A stretch of 51,278 nucleotides of DNA from a bacterium (GCA_004562395.1 SFQY01000009.1:1-51278), one strand, 5' to 3'. Positions 1-7,902 are shown, counted from the first letter of the stretch. A program made the numbers and translations. Notes: generated from the sequence alone by a model not told the origin.

Positions 1-56
1 ACGCGCTTGTACAGCTCAGGAGCTACGAAAGGGCCCTTTTTGATGCTTCTGCTCAT
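1..56 (-). CDS. rpsS: 30S ribosomal protein S19, N-terminal part
   Basis: The first 18 residues of S19 (MSRSIKKGPFVAPELYKR) read on the minus strand up to the window edge. S19 forms a complex with S13 in the head of the 30S subunit. The ATG at 56 follows an AAGGAGG site and lies 12 bases after the rplB stop, which is the normal S10-operon order. Only the N-terminus is visible, so nothing can be said of the rest. Confidence 0.93.
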   Translation of the reverse strand, partial: MSRSIKKGPFVAPELYKR

Positions 57-68
57 TTCATTTCCTCC

Positions 69-905
69 TTACTTGCTGTTTCTGCGCTTGACGATGAACT
101 TGTTGGTGGGGTTCTTCGTCTTGCGAGTCTTATAACCCAGCGCGGGCTTGCCCCAGGGGGTAACAGGGCCGGGACGGCCCACGGGAGCGCGGCCTTCACC
201 ACCGCCGTGGGGGTGGTCATTGGGGTTCATAACGGAGCCGCGGACGGTGGGACGGATGCCCATGTGGCGGGTCCGGCCGGCCTTGCCGATGTGGACGTTC
301 TCGTGGTCCAGGTTGCCCACCTGGCCGATGCAGGCGGTGCAGTTGGTCCGGACGTAGCGAACCTCACCGGAGGGCAGACGGATCTGAGCCAGATCCCCTT
401 CCTTGGCCATCAGCTGAGCGGCGCCGCCGGCGGCACGGACCAGCTGAGCGCCGTGGCCGGGCTGCAGCTCCACGTTGTGGATCACGGTACCCACGGGGAT
501 GTTGGCGATGGGCAGGCAGTTGCCGGGCTTGATGTCCGCGTTGGCGGAAGCCACGACCACGTCGCCGGCCTGCAGGCCGTAGGGAGCCAGAATGTAGGAC
601 AGGGTGCCGTCCTCATACTTGATCAGCGCGATGTAGGCGGACCGGTTGGGGTCGTACTCGATGCGCTGGACAGTGGCGTTCATATCGGTCTTCAGGCGCT
701 TGAAGTCGATGATGCGGTACTTGCGCTTGTTGCCGCCGCCGCGGTGGCGGACGGTGATGTGACCGTAGCTGTTGCGACCTGCGTTCTTCTTGAGGTTCTC
801 AACCAGGCTACGCTCAGGTTTTGCCTTCTTGTCCACGCCGTCGAAGCCGGAAACAGTCATGTTGCGGCGGGCGGGGGTGTAAGGCTTAAAAGTTTTAATA
901 GCCAT
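69..905 (-). CDS. rplB: 50S ribosomal protein L2
   Basis: A 278-residue L2, the usual length. L2 binds 23S rRNA domain IV and is needed for subunit joining and peptidyl-transferase centre assembly. The N-terminal OB-like part (KPYTPARRNMTVSGFD) and the C-terminal signature with GVVMNPNDHPHGGGEGR-type residues (here GSVMNPNDHPHGGGEGR) are both present, including the conserved His in that loop. The basic tail (KTRKTKNPTNKFIVKRR) is typical. It lies 29 bases after rplW in the S10 operon and has its own AGGAG site. Confidence 0.97.
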   Translation of the reverse strand: MAIKTFKPYTPARRNMTVSGFDGVDKKAKPERSLVENLKKNAGRNSYGHITVRHRGGGNKRKYRIIDFKRLKTDMNATVQRIEYDPNRSAYIALIKYEDGTLSYILAPYGLQAGDVVVASANADIKPGNCLPIANIPVGTVIHNVELQPGHGAQLVRAAGGAAQLMAKEGDLAQIRLPSGEVRYVRTNCTACIGQVGNLDHENVHIGKAGRTRHMGIRPTVRGSVMNPNDHPHGGGEGRAPVGRPGPVTPWGKPALGYKTRKTKNPTNKFIVKRRNSK

Positions 906-934
906 TTGCGTTTCTCTCCTTTATTGAGATTGGT

Positions 935-1228
935 TTAGACCATGCCCTCAAAGAACTCGATGGTCTTGGAGTCAGGGGTCAGGGTGACAACGGCCTTCTT
1001 GTACTCGGCACGCTTGCCGGCGGGGTAAGCGCCGGTGCGCTTGACCTTGCCCTGCATACGGATGGTGTTGACCTTCGCGACCTTGACGCCGAAAGCCAGT
1101 TCCACGGCTTCCTTGATCTGGGTCTTGTTGGCGTTGACGTCCACCATGAAAACGTACTTCTTATCAGCCACAGCCTCCATGGACTGCTCGGTGATAACCG
1201 GTCTTCTGATGATATCGTAAGCGTTCAT
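935..1228 (-). CDS. rplW: 50S ribosomal protein L23
   Basis: A 97-residue L23 (starts MNAYDIIRRPVITEQS). L23 sits at the peptide exit tunnel, where trigger factor and SRP dock. The motif TEQSMEA and the basic loop GKVKRTGAYPAGKRAEYKKA (tunnel extension) are visible and the length is normal. Its ATG overlaps the rplD stop by one base (TAATG), so translation is probably coupled. Confidence 0.96.
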   Translation of the reverse strand: MNAYDIIRRPVITEQSMEAVADKKYVFMVDVNANKTQIKEAVELAFGVKVAKVNTIRMQGKVKRTGAYPAGKRAEYKKAVVTLTPDSKTIEFFEGMV

Positions 1229-1755
1229 TATGCGAATACCTCCTCGATCTTCCGCAGAGCTGCCTGATCGACCACCAGCTTGTTGGCGTTCACCACGTCG
1301 TAAACGTTCAGCAGGTTGGCGAAGGTGACCTCGCAGCCGGGAATGTTGCGGCCGGACTTCACAACGTTCTGATCGGCCTCAGCGGTTACGACCAGAGTCT
1401 TGGTGTCGCAGCCCACAGCCTTCAGGAACTTGGCGAAGTCAGCGGTCTTGGGAGCGTCCATCTTGATGGCATCGATGACCACCAGGTTGGTCTCGGCGAC
1501 CTTGGCGCTCAGAACGCTCTTCAGAGCCAGGCGCTTGGCCTTCTTGTTCAGGGTGTAGCTGTAGGAGCGGGGCTTGGGGGCGAAGACGATACCGCCGTGG
1601 GTCCACTGGGGAGCCCGGGTGCTGCCCTGACGGGCACGGCCGGTGCCCTTCTGACGCCAGGGCTTGCGGCCGCCGCCGGAAACCTCAGCGCGGGTCAGAG
1701 CGCTCTGAGTGCCCTGACGCTTGTTGGCCAGATGGTTCTTGTTGGTCTTAAGCAT
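1228..1755 (-). CDS. rplD: 50S ribosomal protein L4, short N-terminus
   Basis: L4 by its core (SGGGRKPWRQKGTGRARQG, then RAPQWTHGGIVFAPKPRSYSY split by the loop that enters the exit tunnel) and the C-terminal half. It is only 175 residues, whereas L4 is usually about 200-210. The first residues MLKTNKNHLANKRQGTQ correspond to a point about 30 residues into ordinary L4 proteins, so the first strand and the following segment are missing. An in-frame TAA two codons before the ATG (CTTAAATCATG) and a good AAGGAGAT site show this is the encoded start, not a miscall. In many bacteria L4 also represses its own operon; whether it does so here cannot be seen. Confidence 0.93.
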   Translation of the reverse strand: MLKTNKNHLANKRQGTQSALTRAEVSGGGRKPWRQKGTGRARQGSTRAPQWTHGGIVFAPKPRSYSYTLNKKAKRLALKSVLSAKVAETNLVVIDAIKMDAPKTADFAKFLKAVGCDTKTLVVTAEADQNVVKSGRNIPGCEVTFANLLNVYDVVNANKLVVDQAALRKIEEVFA

Positions 1756-1774
1756 GATTTAAGATCTCCTTTCC

Positions 1775-2416
1775 TTAGCCTCTTGCGGAAGCCTTCTGGG
1801 GATTTCTGCCGGAAGCCTTCTGCGGGTTCTTGCTGATGCCGGTCTCCACGTTCTTGACCTTGTTGTTCTTGTCCACCTTGACAACGTCCAGGTTCTCGAT
1901 GGTGACCTGCTCATTGCCCATCTGACCGGCGCCGATCTTGCCGGGGAAGATCCGGGACTGATGGGAAGACGCGCCCATGGAACCGGCATGACGGTGGACA
2001 GGGCCGCCGCCGTGGGTCATGGGGGTACGGCCGGCGCCGTGGCGCTTCACAACGCCCTGGTAGCCATGGCCCTTGGAAATGCCGGTAACATCGATCTTGT
2101 CGCCGGCGGCGAAGGTGTCGGCCTTCACCACATCGCCGACGTTCATGTCAGCGGCGGAATCCAGCTTGAACTCCTTCAGGTACTTCTTGGCGCCCACGCC
2201 GGCCTTCTTCAGATGGCCAGCCTCAGGCTTGGTCAGCTTCGCTTCCTTGATGTCTCCGAAGCCAAGCTGGACGGCGGTGTAGCCGTCGGTCTCGACGGTC
2301 TTCTTCTGAGTGACGACGCAGGGGCCTGCTTCCACGACGGTAACAGGAATGACCTTGCCGCTCTCATCGAAGATCTGGGTCATGCCCACTTTTTTGCCGA
2401 TGATTGCTTTCTGCAT
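1775..2416 (-). CDS. rplC: 50S ribosomal protein L3, unusual C-terminus
   Basis: A 213-residue L3 (starts MQKAIIGKKVGMTQIFDESG). It has the conserved centre GHGYQGVVKRHG and THGGGPVHRHAGSMGASS that reaches towards the peptidyl-transferase centre; the Gln in QGVVKRHG is the usual PrmB methylation region. Up to NEQVTIENLDVVKVDKNN it follows the family. After that the usual ending (a GxxPGxxGGLVxI-type strand) is absent and is replaced by a basic tail containing a tandem copy of NPQKASGR / NPQKASAR, encoded by a 24-bp near-duplication at about 1786-1835. Length is normal, so this looks like tail replacement, not truncation. Confidence 0.95.
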   Translation of the reverse strand: MQKAIIGKKVGMTQIFDESGKVIPVTVVEAGPCVVTQKKTVETDGYTAVQLGFGDIKEAKLTKPEAGHLKKAGVGAKKYLKEFKLDSAADMNVGDVVKADTFAAGDKIDVTGISKGHGYQGVVKRHGAGRTPMTHGGGPVHRHAGSMGASSHQSRIFPGKIGAGQMGNEQVTIENLDVVKVDKNNKVKNVETGISKNPQKASGRNPQKASARG

Positions 2417-2532
2417 GTTTGGTTTCTCCTTTTTAATAGGTTATTGGTCGGCGATCCATTGGGAAAACCGCCGACATGACCCGTCCGCCCGATGCCAGAC
2501 AGTGCGGGCTGCCGCAATTCCTGTTACGGGAA

Positions 2533-2841
2533 TTACAGCTTTATCTCAATCTCAACGCCGGCGGGCAGATCCAGGCTCATCAGAGCCTCCACGGTCTTCT
2601 GGCTGGGGTTGAGGATATCGATCAGTCTCTTGTGGGTTCTGCGCTCGAACTGCTCACGGGAGTCCTTGTTGACGTGGGGGGACCGAAGGATGGTAACAAC
2701 TTCCTTCTTGGTGGGCAGCGGGATGGGGCCGGAAACCTGAGCGCCGTTGCGCTTCGCGGTGTCCACGATCTTTGCCGCGCTGGAGTCGATCAGCTGGTGA
2801 TCATAGGCCTTCAGCCGAATGCGGATCATCTGGTTTGCCAT
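2533..2841 (-). CDS. rpsJ: 30S ribosomal protein S10
   Basis: A 102-residue S10 (MANQMIRIRLKAYDHQLID...). S10 is in the 30S head and also pairs with NusB in antitermination. The longer frame to 2931 is rejected: the ATG at 2841 has an AAGGAGGAAAAC site in front and matches the family start. The conserved HVNKDSREQFERRTHKRL loop is intact. First gene of the S10 operon; a 116-bp gap separates it from rplC. Confidence 0.96.
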   Translation of the reverse strand: MANQMIRIRLKAYDHQLIDSSAAKIVDTAKRNGAQVSGPIPLPTKKEVVTILRSPHVNKDSREQFERRTHKRLIDILNPSQKTVEALMSLDLPAGVEIEIKL

Positions 2842-3115
2842 GGTTTGTTTTCCTCCTTGAATTACGTACTCAGTTTGCGTAGTGTCTGGGTACGGTCGAA
2901 CTGTTTGTGTCCGCGCCGCCGTGCGTATCACTCCGGGCCATGAAAAATGGCCGACCTAGGCCGACCCATTCTTCCCGCGCGGCGATATACGCCTGACGCT
3001 TCGAAAGCAGTTCAGCCGCCCGATGACCGGACATACTCCGCGGAAGTTACCGTTTTTCAACGCAATCTCCCGCATCATCGCATCACATGCATAGTTTCCC
3101 TGCACATGCCTGAAT

Positions 3116-3144
3116 ATGATACCACCTGCTTTGCCAATTGTCAA
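3116..3144 (-). promoter_or_regulatory. S10 operon promoter and leader
   Basis: On the minus strand, -35 TTGACA (3144-3139), a 17-bp spacer and -10 TATCAT (3121-3116). It is the only strong match in the gap and faces rpsJ. Transcription would start near 3108, leaving a leader of about 265 nt (2842-3108). The leader contains a duplicated GGCCGACC around CTAGG (about 2950-2967). A leader this long could hold ribosomal-protein autoregulation, but I recognise no known motif. Confidence 0.85.
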
Positions 3145-3280
3145 GCACTTTTTTAGATAAAATCACAAAGTTTTCATTCTCTTTTCGTGAAAGATGCTCA
3201 CCCCCTTTTCGGAACTCCCATGTCGGAAGGTTAAGCACCGCACCCCAAGACCTTCCCCTCGGGGCAATGACAGTGGGGGT

Positions 3281-3636
3281 GTACCGTAGGGCGGGGGCTT
3301 GCCCCCGCCGACCAGGTTCCGGTTTTTGACCAGGGAGCATTTAACGGAATCGCCAGAAAAAAGTTACGTTTCGGCGGGGGCGAGCCATAAGCCCTACGGT
3401 ATGAACGAGTCATTTTCCGTTCAACATACCGATCGGAAACTTGCAGTGGGTCGGCGGGGGCGAGCCCCCGCCCTACAGTATGAACAAGTCATTTTCCGTT
3501 CAACAGACCGATCGGAAACATGCAGCGGGTCGGCGGGGTCATGACCCCGCCCTACGGTATGAACGAGTCATTTTCCGTTCAACATACCGATTGGAAACTT
3601 GCAGCGGGTCGGCGGGGTCATGACCCCGCCCTACGA
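3281..3636. repeat. Module A palindrome array (5 hairpins, 79-80 bp period)
   Basis: Five copies of a GC-rich palindrome (type GCGGGGGCGAGCCCCCGC or GCGGGGTCATGACCCCGC, followed by CCTACGG). Copies two to five start TCGGCGG at 3371, 3451, 3530 and 3609, a period of 79-80 bp. The spacers between them are near-identical to each other (TATGAACGAGTCATTTTCCG and so on), so this is a tandem repeat and not a CRISPR. The last copy overlaps the 3' end of the fecE-type gene. A damaged piece of module B precedes it at about 3231-3270. No other feature is seen between 3145 and 3617. Confidence 0.85.
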
Positions 3637-4742
3637 ACAGGCGATTCCATTGTGAGCTTGCCTTTGCTTTGGGCGTATTCTGCCAGGCGGCGGTTTGCCT
3701 GGTTCATGGGGCCGAAGCGCTCGGTGCAGCAGATCACCCGGGGGCAGCGGTCCACCAGGGCCGCGGCGGCGGCATAGGCGCGCTCTCCGATGGGCTCAAA
3801 GGCCTGCTCCGTCACCACCGTCACCGCCAGGGCCCGGGCCACCGGCAGGTCCAGGTCGTTTTCCTGGAGCACTCCCGCCGCGAAGGGGATCCCCCGGCGC
3901 TGAAGGCTCCGGTATACCCCGATGCCGCTGCCTCCGCCGCCGATGACGAAGACCTCCGGCTCTCCCGTCACCCGCTCCAGCTCCAGACTGCCGAAGCTGG
4001 GGTTGAAGCTGCCCCGGGCGGCGCCGAACAGCTCCATAATATAGCTTCCGGAGAAGATCTCCTCCGGAGGGCCGCAGCGGCCGATGGCTCCGTCCTCCAC
4101 GCAGACCACCTGGTCGGAGATCTTCTGGGCCAGGTCCAGCTCGTGCAGGGACATGACCACCGCCAGGTTCTTCCGGCGGACCAGGTCCTTGAGGATAGCC
4201 AGCAGCTCCAGCTTATGGCGGATATCCAGGAAGGAGGTGGGCTCGTCCAGGACGATGACCTCCGGCTCCTGGCACAGGGCCCTTGCCAGCAGCACCCGCT
4301 GGCGCTGGCCGTCGCTGATTTCGGTAAAATCCCGGTCCGCCAGGTCCTGGGCGTGGACCAGCTCCATGGCCTCCCGGACCTTCCGCCGGTCCTCCTCCGT
4401 CAGGATGCCCAGACGGCCCGTATAGGGATAGCGGCCCGTGGCGGCCACGTCCTCGCAGCGCATCAGCTCCGGCCGGATCCGCTCCGTCATCACCACGGAC
4501 ATCCGCCTGGCCGCCTCCGCGTCGGTAACCCGGGCCATATCCCGGCCCTCCAGGTAAACCGCGCCGCAGACAGGCTTAAGCTGCCGGATGATGCTTTTGA
4601 GAATGGTGGACTTCCCTGCCCCGTTGGGGCCGATGAGGGTCATGATCCGTCCCCGGCGGATCTGCAGAGCGATATGGGAAATCAGGGGCCTGCCGCCGTA
4701 GCCCACGGCCAGGTCCCGGGTATCGATCAGAATATCGGGCAT
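3618..4742 (-). CDS. FecE/BtuD-type ABC importer ATPase with C-terminal extension
   Basis: Cytosolic ATPase of a siderophore/heme/cobalamin-type importer. Walker A GPNGAGKST (residues 38-46), signature SDGQRQR (143-149; Asp where most family members have Gly), Walker B VIVLDEPT (162-169), switch His at about 200. The first 255 residues are a normal FecE-type subunit. About 115 more residues follow, beginning with the glycine loop GGGGSGIG (268-275), which suggests a small Rossmann-like nucleotide-binding domain of unknown role. Its ATG directly follows the permease stop (TGAATG). The last codons and the TGA stop lie inside a module A palindrome, the TGA being part of its TCATGA centre. Substrate is inferred from the B12 riboswitch and CbiK upstream: a corrinoid, cobalt chelate or other metallo-tetrapyrrole. 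Confidence 0.9.
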   Translation of the reverse strand: MPDILIDTRDLAVGYGGRPLISHIALQIRRGRIMTLIGPNGAGKSTILKSIIRQLKPVCGAVYLEGRDMARVTDAEAARRMSVVMTERIRPELMRCEDVAATGRYPYTGRLGILTEEDRRKVREAMELVHAQDLADRDFTEISDGQRQRVLLARALCQEPEVIVLDEPTSFLDIRHKLELLAILKDLVRRKNLAVVMSLHELDLAQKISDQVVCVEDGAIGRCGPPEEIFSGSYIMELFGAARGSFNPSFGSLELERVTGEPEVFVIGGGGSGIGVYRSLQRRGIPFAAGVLQENDLDLPVARALAVTVVTEQAFEPIGERAYAAAAALVDRCPRVICCTERFGPMNQANRRLAEYAQSKGKLTMESPVRRAGS

Positions 4743-5759
4743 TCAAACCTTCCTTTCCCTTTTCCGGGAGATCATCATGCCGATCACCACCGGAGCGCCG
4801 AACACCGCCGTGACGGAGCTGATGCTGAGGTCCGTGGGGGCGAAGGCCGTCCGGGCGATGAGGTCGCACAGCAGGCAGAAGGCCCCGCCCCCCAGAAAGC
4901 AGGCGGGGATCATGAGGATGGGCTTCGCCGTGCCGAAAAGCCGCTTGATCAGGTGGGGGACGGCGATGCCCACAAAGGAGATGGGTCCGGCAAAGGCCGT
5001 GACGCAGGCGGAGAGAACGCTGGACAGCAGGATCAGCACCACCCGGAAGGCGCGGATGTTGACCCCCACGCTTCTGGCGTAGACCTCCCCCATCTGGTAG
5101 GCCCCGATGGGCTTGGACTGAAGAAAGGTCAGCGCCAGGGTCACCCCCACCACCGCCGCCATCACCGCCACATTGTCCCAGGAGATCCCGGAGAAGCTGC
5201 CCAGGGACCAGTTGTGGAGGTTGACGATGTTGGAATCGTCGGCGAAGGTCACCAGAAAATCCGTCACCGCGGAGCAGATATAGCCGATCATCACTCCGCA
5301 GACCACCAGAATGGACATCTGCCCCACCCGCCGGGAGATCACCAGGATGAAGCCCATGGAAATCAGGGATCCGGCAAAAGCGGCGGCGATGAGGGCCATG
5401 GAGCTGGCGGGGATCCCCCGGCTCAGCAGGAAGATCATCATCAGCGACACCGTCAGCTTGGCCCCGGAGGAAATGCCCAGCACAAAGGGCCCGGCGATGG
5501 GGTTGGCGAAGAAGGTCTGCAGCAGAAAGCCCGACACCGACAGGGCACCCCCCAGAATGACGGCGGCCAGGATCCGTGGCAGGCGGATGTTCCAGAGGAT
5601 GGGGCCGTTGGCGCCGCCGCCTCCGGGGCCCGCCGCCAGAATGCCCAGCACCTCCCCCACCGGAAGCCGGACGCTTCCCGCGTGGATGTTTCCTATCAGA
5701 AGCACCAGCAGCGCCGCCGCCAGGAAGGCGAAGGCGCCGGAGTATCTTGTCTTTTTCAT
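4743..5759 (-). CDS. FecCD/BtuC-type ABC importer permease
   Basis: A 338-residue membrane permease of the FecCD family, the standard length, with about ten hydrophobic segments starting at SGAFAFLAAALLVLLIG. Family hallmarks are visible: LPRILAAVILGGALSVSGFLLQ near residue 58, the conserved NPIAGPFVLGISSGA, and near the end GPISFVGIAVPHLIKRLFG, the loop that docks the ATPase. It lies 13 bases after the binding-protein gene and abuts the ATPase gene. It moves the bound ligand across the membrane. Confidence 0.93.
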   Translation of the reverse strand: MKKTRYSGAFAFLAAALLVLLIGNIHAGSVRLPVGEVLGILAAGPGGGGANGPILWNIRLPRILAAVILGGALSVSGFLLQTFFANPIAGPFVLGISSGAKLTVSLMMIFLLSRGIPASSMALIAAAFAGSLISMGFILVISRRVGQMSILVVCGVMIGYICSAVTDFLVTFADDSNIVNLHNWSLGSFSGISWDNVAVMAAVVGVTLALTFLQSKPIGAYQMGEVYARSVGVNIRAFRVVLILLSSVLSACVTAFAGPISFVGIAVPHLIKRLFGTAKPILMIPACFLGGGAFCLLCDLIARTAFAPTDLSISSVTAVFGAPVVIGMMISRKRERKV

Positions 5760-5772
5760 GGCAGTTCCCCCG

Positions 5773-6924
5773 TCAGTCCAGCCGGTGCAGATAGGTCAGC
5801 TCCAGGCTCTCCGGGTCCCGGGCCGTGACGATGGCGTGCAGGTCCCAGATCAGATCCCCCAGTCCCAGGCTCTCCTGGAACAGGTTCTTGCCGGTACACC
5901 AGACATTTCCCTCCCGCACCGCCTTGAAATCCTTGAGCAGGCTGCTTTTGTCCAGAAGCTCCTCCAGCGAGTGCAGCTCCGCGTCGATGGCGCTGTTGTA
6001 GATCAGCACATCGGCATCCCGGGCCTGCTCGTAGAAGGCCTCCATCTGCATGTTCATGGTGGAGGAGGCGCTTTCCTCCCCCGGCTGCTGCCGGAGGATG
6101 TACTCGCCCCCTGCCAGGGCGATGGACTTGGCGATATAGTCCCCGGGCTTGCGGACGTTGGCCGCGCCGTTGGAGGTGATGTAGAAAAAGGCCACGCTCT
6201 TCCCGGTGCCGGGCTGGTCCAGCACCGGAGCCAGCCGGTCCAGCAGGGCGCTGAAATAGGCGTCGGCCTCCTGCTCCCTGCCAAGCAGAGCGCCGTAGAG
6301 CCGGATCCACTCCACCCGGCCCAGGGGGTGGCTTTCATAGCTGGACCGCTCCACCAGCACCGGAATCCCCAGCCGCAGCAGCTGCTCCCGGACCTCCGGG
6401 GTGTGATAGATCATGGTGGACTCCAGAGCCAGGTCGCAGCCCTCCGCCAGGATCCGCTCGTAGTCCGGGGCGCTGTACTTTCCGGCGTAGAGGATGTCCC
6501 CCCGCTCCATGGCCTGCTTCGCCTCTTCAATATACCAGCCGGAGGCGTCGGTGCCGGACAGCCGGATGCGGTCCAGGGCGTCCAGCTCCCGGAACAGGTC
6601 CATGGCGGAGGTGGCCACGAGATAAATCCGGTCCAGGGGCTGCTGAAGCACCGTCACCTCCTCCGGCACCCCGGCGGGAACCGGAGCATCCTCCGGAACC
6701 ACCAGATACCGGTCGGTGCCCCCGATGGTGACGATCCGGTAACCCTCCCGATAGGTATCCAGGGTGAACTGGTCGGCGTAGACCAGCTCCATGGAATGAT
6801 CAAATTCCAGATTTTCCCAGCTCAGAGCCGCCGGTTCCGTCTGCGCCGGGGCGGAGCCGCCGCAGCCCGCCAGCAGCGCCGCCGCCGTCAGCAGCAGGGC
6901 GGCCCAAATACGCCTGACGCTCAT
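5773..6924 (-). CDS. ABC importer substrate-binding lipoprotein (FecB/BtuF-like)
   Basis: A 383-residue lipoprotein: signal with lipobox LLAGC (Cys at about 21), then a two-lobed class III binding protein. The central segment (RIRLSGTDASGWYIEEAKQAMERG...YAGKYSAPDYERILAEGCDLAL) and VLVERSSYESHPLGRVEWIRLYGALLG fit FecB/BtuF-like proteins. It captures the ligand at the cell surface for the permease and ATPase next to it. The ATG overlaps the upstream lipoprotein stop by 4 bp (ATGA), so both are translated together. The ligand cannot be read from sequence; iron-siderophore, heme or corrinoid are the family options and the B12 riboswitch favours a corrinoid-related one. Confidence 0.88.
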   Translation of the reverse strand: MSVRRIWAALLLTAAALLAGCGGSAPAQTEPAALSWENLEFDHSMELVYADQFTLDTYREGYRIVTIGGTDRYLVVPEDAPVPAGVPEEVTVLQQPLDRIYLVATSAMDLFRELDALDRIRLSGTDASGWYIEEAKQAMERGDILYAGKYSAPDYERILAEGCDLALESTMIYHTPEVREQLLRLGIPVLVERSSYESHPLGRVEWIRLYGALLGREQEADAYFSALLDRLAPVLDQPGTGKSVAFFYITSNGAANVRKPGDYIAKSIALAGGEYILRQQPGEESASSTMNMQMEAFYEQARDADVLIYNSAIDAELHSLEELLDKSSLLKDFKAVREGNVWCTGKNLFQESLGLGDLIWDLHAIVTARDPESLELTYLHRLD

Positions 6925-7838
6925 GAGGCAGGCTGAAGGGAGGCGGAATCAAAATATAAGGTATAGGCGATCTCGTGAGGCGTGCTCATGGCGGTGGTGT
7001 CCGCCATCACGGGCAGGGCAAAGTCGAAGGCCGTCACCGGGATCTCAAATTCCGCGTTTCCCTGGGTATTCCGGGGCAGGTACTTCTCCTCCCCCAGGCG
7101 CATATAGTCATAGTTGGGGCTGCTCCAGACCAGGGTGACCCAGGCCTGTCCGTCCTCCACCCGCAGCGCCGCCGGGGATTCCACCGAGGCCTTGCCGGAG
7201 CCGCCCTCCAGACGCACCTGCACCGTGTAGCTGCCGTCGGCCAGGCCCAGACTCTCCACGGTGGCAAAGGCGCTGTCCCGGAAGGCCTCCAGGGGCAGGG
7301 AGTCCGCCCGGAACACCAGGGTCCGGTCATACCACATTTCCTTGTTCTTGCTGTAGGCGGCGCAGGCAATGCCCTTGTCCAGAGCCTCCACGGGGATGGT
7401 GAAGGTGTGGGTGCCGTCCTCCGCCTCCTCAAAGGGGATGGCGGCAGCTTCCTCCGCGGCGGCGGCCTCCGCTCCGGTGCCCGGGAAAACCTTCAGATAG
7501 CCGGTGCCGCCCATGTACATCCGGGCGGTCATCTGTCCCCCCTCCACCGTCAGCTCACAGTGGGTGATCTTGAACATGGAGGAGCTGGAATCGACGATGA
7601 CGGAGTAGACGCCGTCCTTCAGCTCCGTTCCGGAGACCGGGGTCATGTCCGCCTCCACCACGTCCTCCACCGGGGCCATATCCGAGGCGGAGGCCACCTT
7701 CTCCTTTTCCGGGGCGGGCTGGGTGACCGCCTGGGTGGCCCCCTGGGTGAGGGCAGGTGTCTCGGTTTTGCCGCAGCCGGTACTCAGCACCAGTACCGCC
7801 GCCAGAAGCAATGCCAGTTTGGTTTTCCTGTTTTTCAT
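6921..7838 (-). CDS. Lipoprotein with two related beta-rich domains, possibly tetrapyrrole-binding
   Basis: A 305-residue lipoprotein (lipobox VLSTGC, Cys about 22), then a Thr/Pro/Gln linker and two similar units: DGVYSVIVDSSSSMFKI...GGQMTARMYMGGTGY (about 75-120) and DGSYTVQVRLEGGSGK...VEDGQAWVTLVWSSPNYDYM (about 200-250). Each looks like an immunoglobulin-type beta sandwich; the second has a Tyr-rich NYDYM stretch and a serine-rich loop recalls NEAT heme-binding domains. I do not recognise a named family with confidence. Position between a surface chelatase and the importer's binding protein suggests it receives or delivers the same ligand. A 12-bp perfect hairpin sits just upstream of its ribosome site. 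Confidence 0.75.
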   Translation of the reverse strand: MKNRKTKLALLLAAVLVLSTGCGKTETPALTQGATQAVTQPAPEKEKVASASDMAPVEDVVEADMTPVSGTELKDGVYSVIVDSSSSMFKITHCELTVEGGQMTARMYMGGTGYLKVFPGTGAEAAAAEEAAAIPFEEAEDGTHTFTIPVEALDKGIACAAYSKNKEMWYDRTLVFRADSLPLEAFRDSAFATVESLGLADGSYTVQVRLEGGSGKASVESPAALRVEDGQAWVTLVWSSPNYDYMRLGEEKYLPRNTQGNAEFEIPVTAFDFALPVMADTTAMSTPHEIAYTLYFDSASLQPAS

Positions 7839-7860
7839 GTGATTCCCTTCTTATTACAGG

Positions 7861-7891
7861 GCAGGCCAAAAGGGGGTTCCTTTTGGCCTGC
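7861..7891. promoter_or_regulatory. 12-bp perfect hairpin before the lipoprotein gene
   Basis: GCAGGCCAAAAG (7861-7872) pairs perfectly with CTTTTGGCCTGC (7880-7891) over a 7-base loop. It lies 23 bp before the lipoprotein ATG and has no T-run, so it is not an ordinary terminator. It may act as an mRNA stabiliser or processing site between cbiK and the transport genes. Confidence 0.6.
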
Positions 7892-7902
7892 CGGTATTCG
7901 TT

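Noticed and set aside
3371..3636. CRISPR-like pattern: a palindromic repeat with regular 79-80 bp spacing
   Set aside because: The spacers are near-identical copies of each other, the period is too long for the repeat size, and no cas gene is near. It is a tandem repeat.
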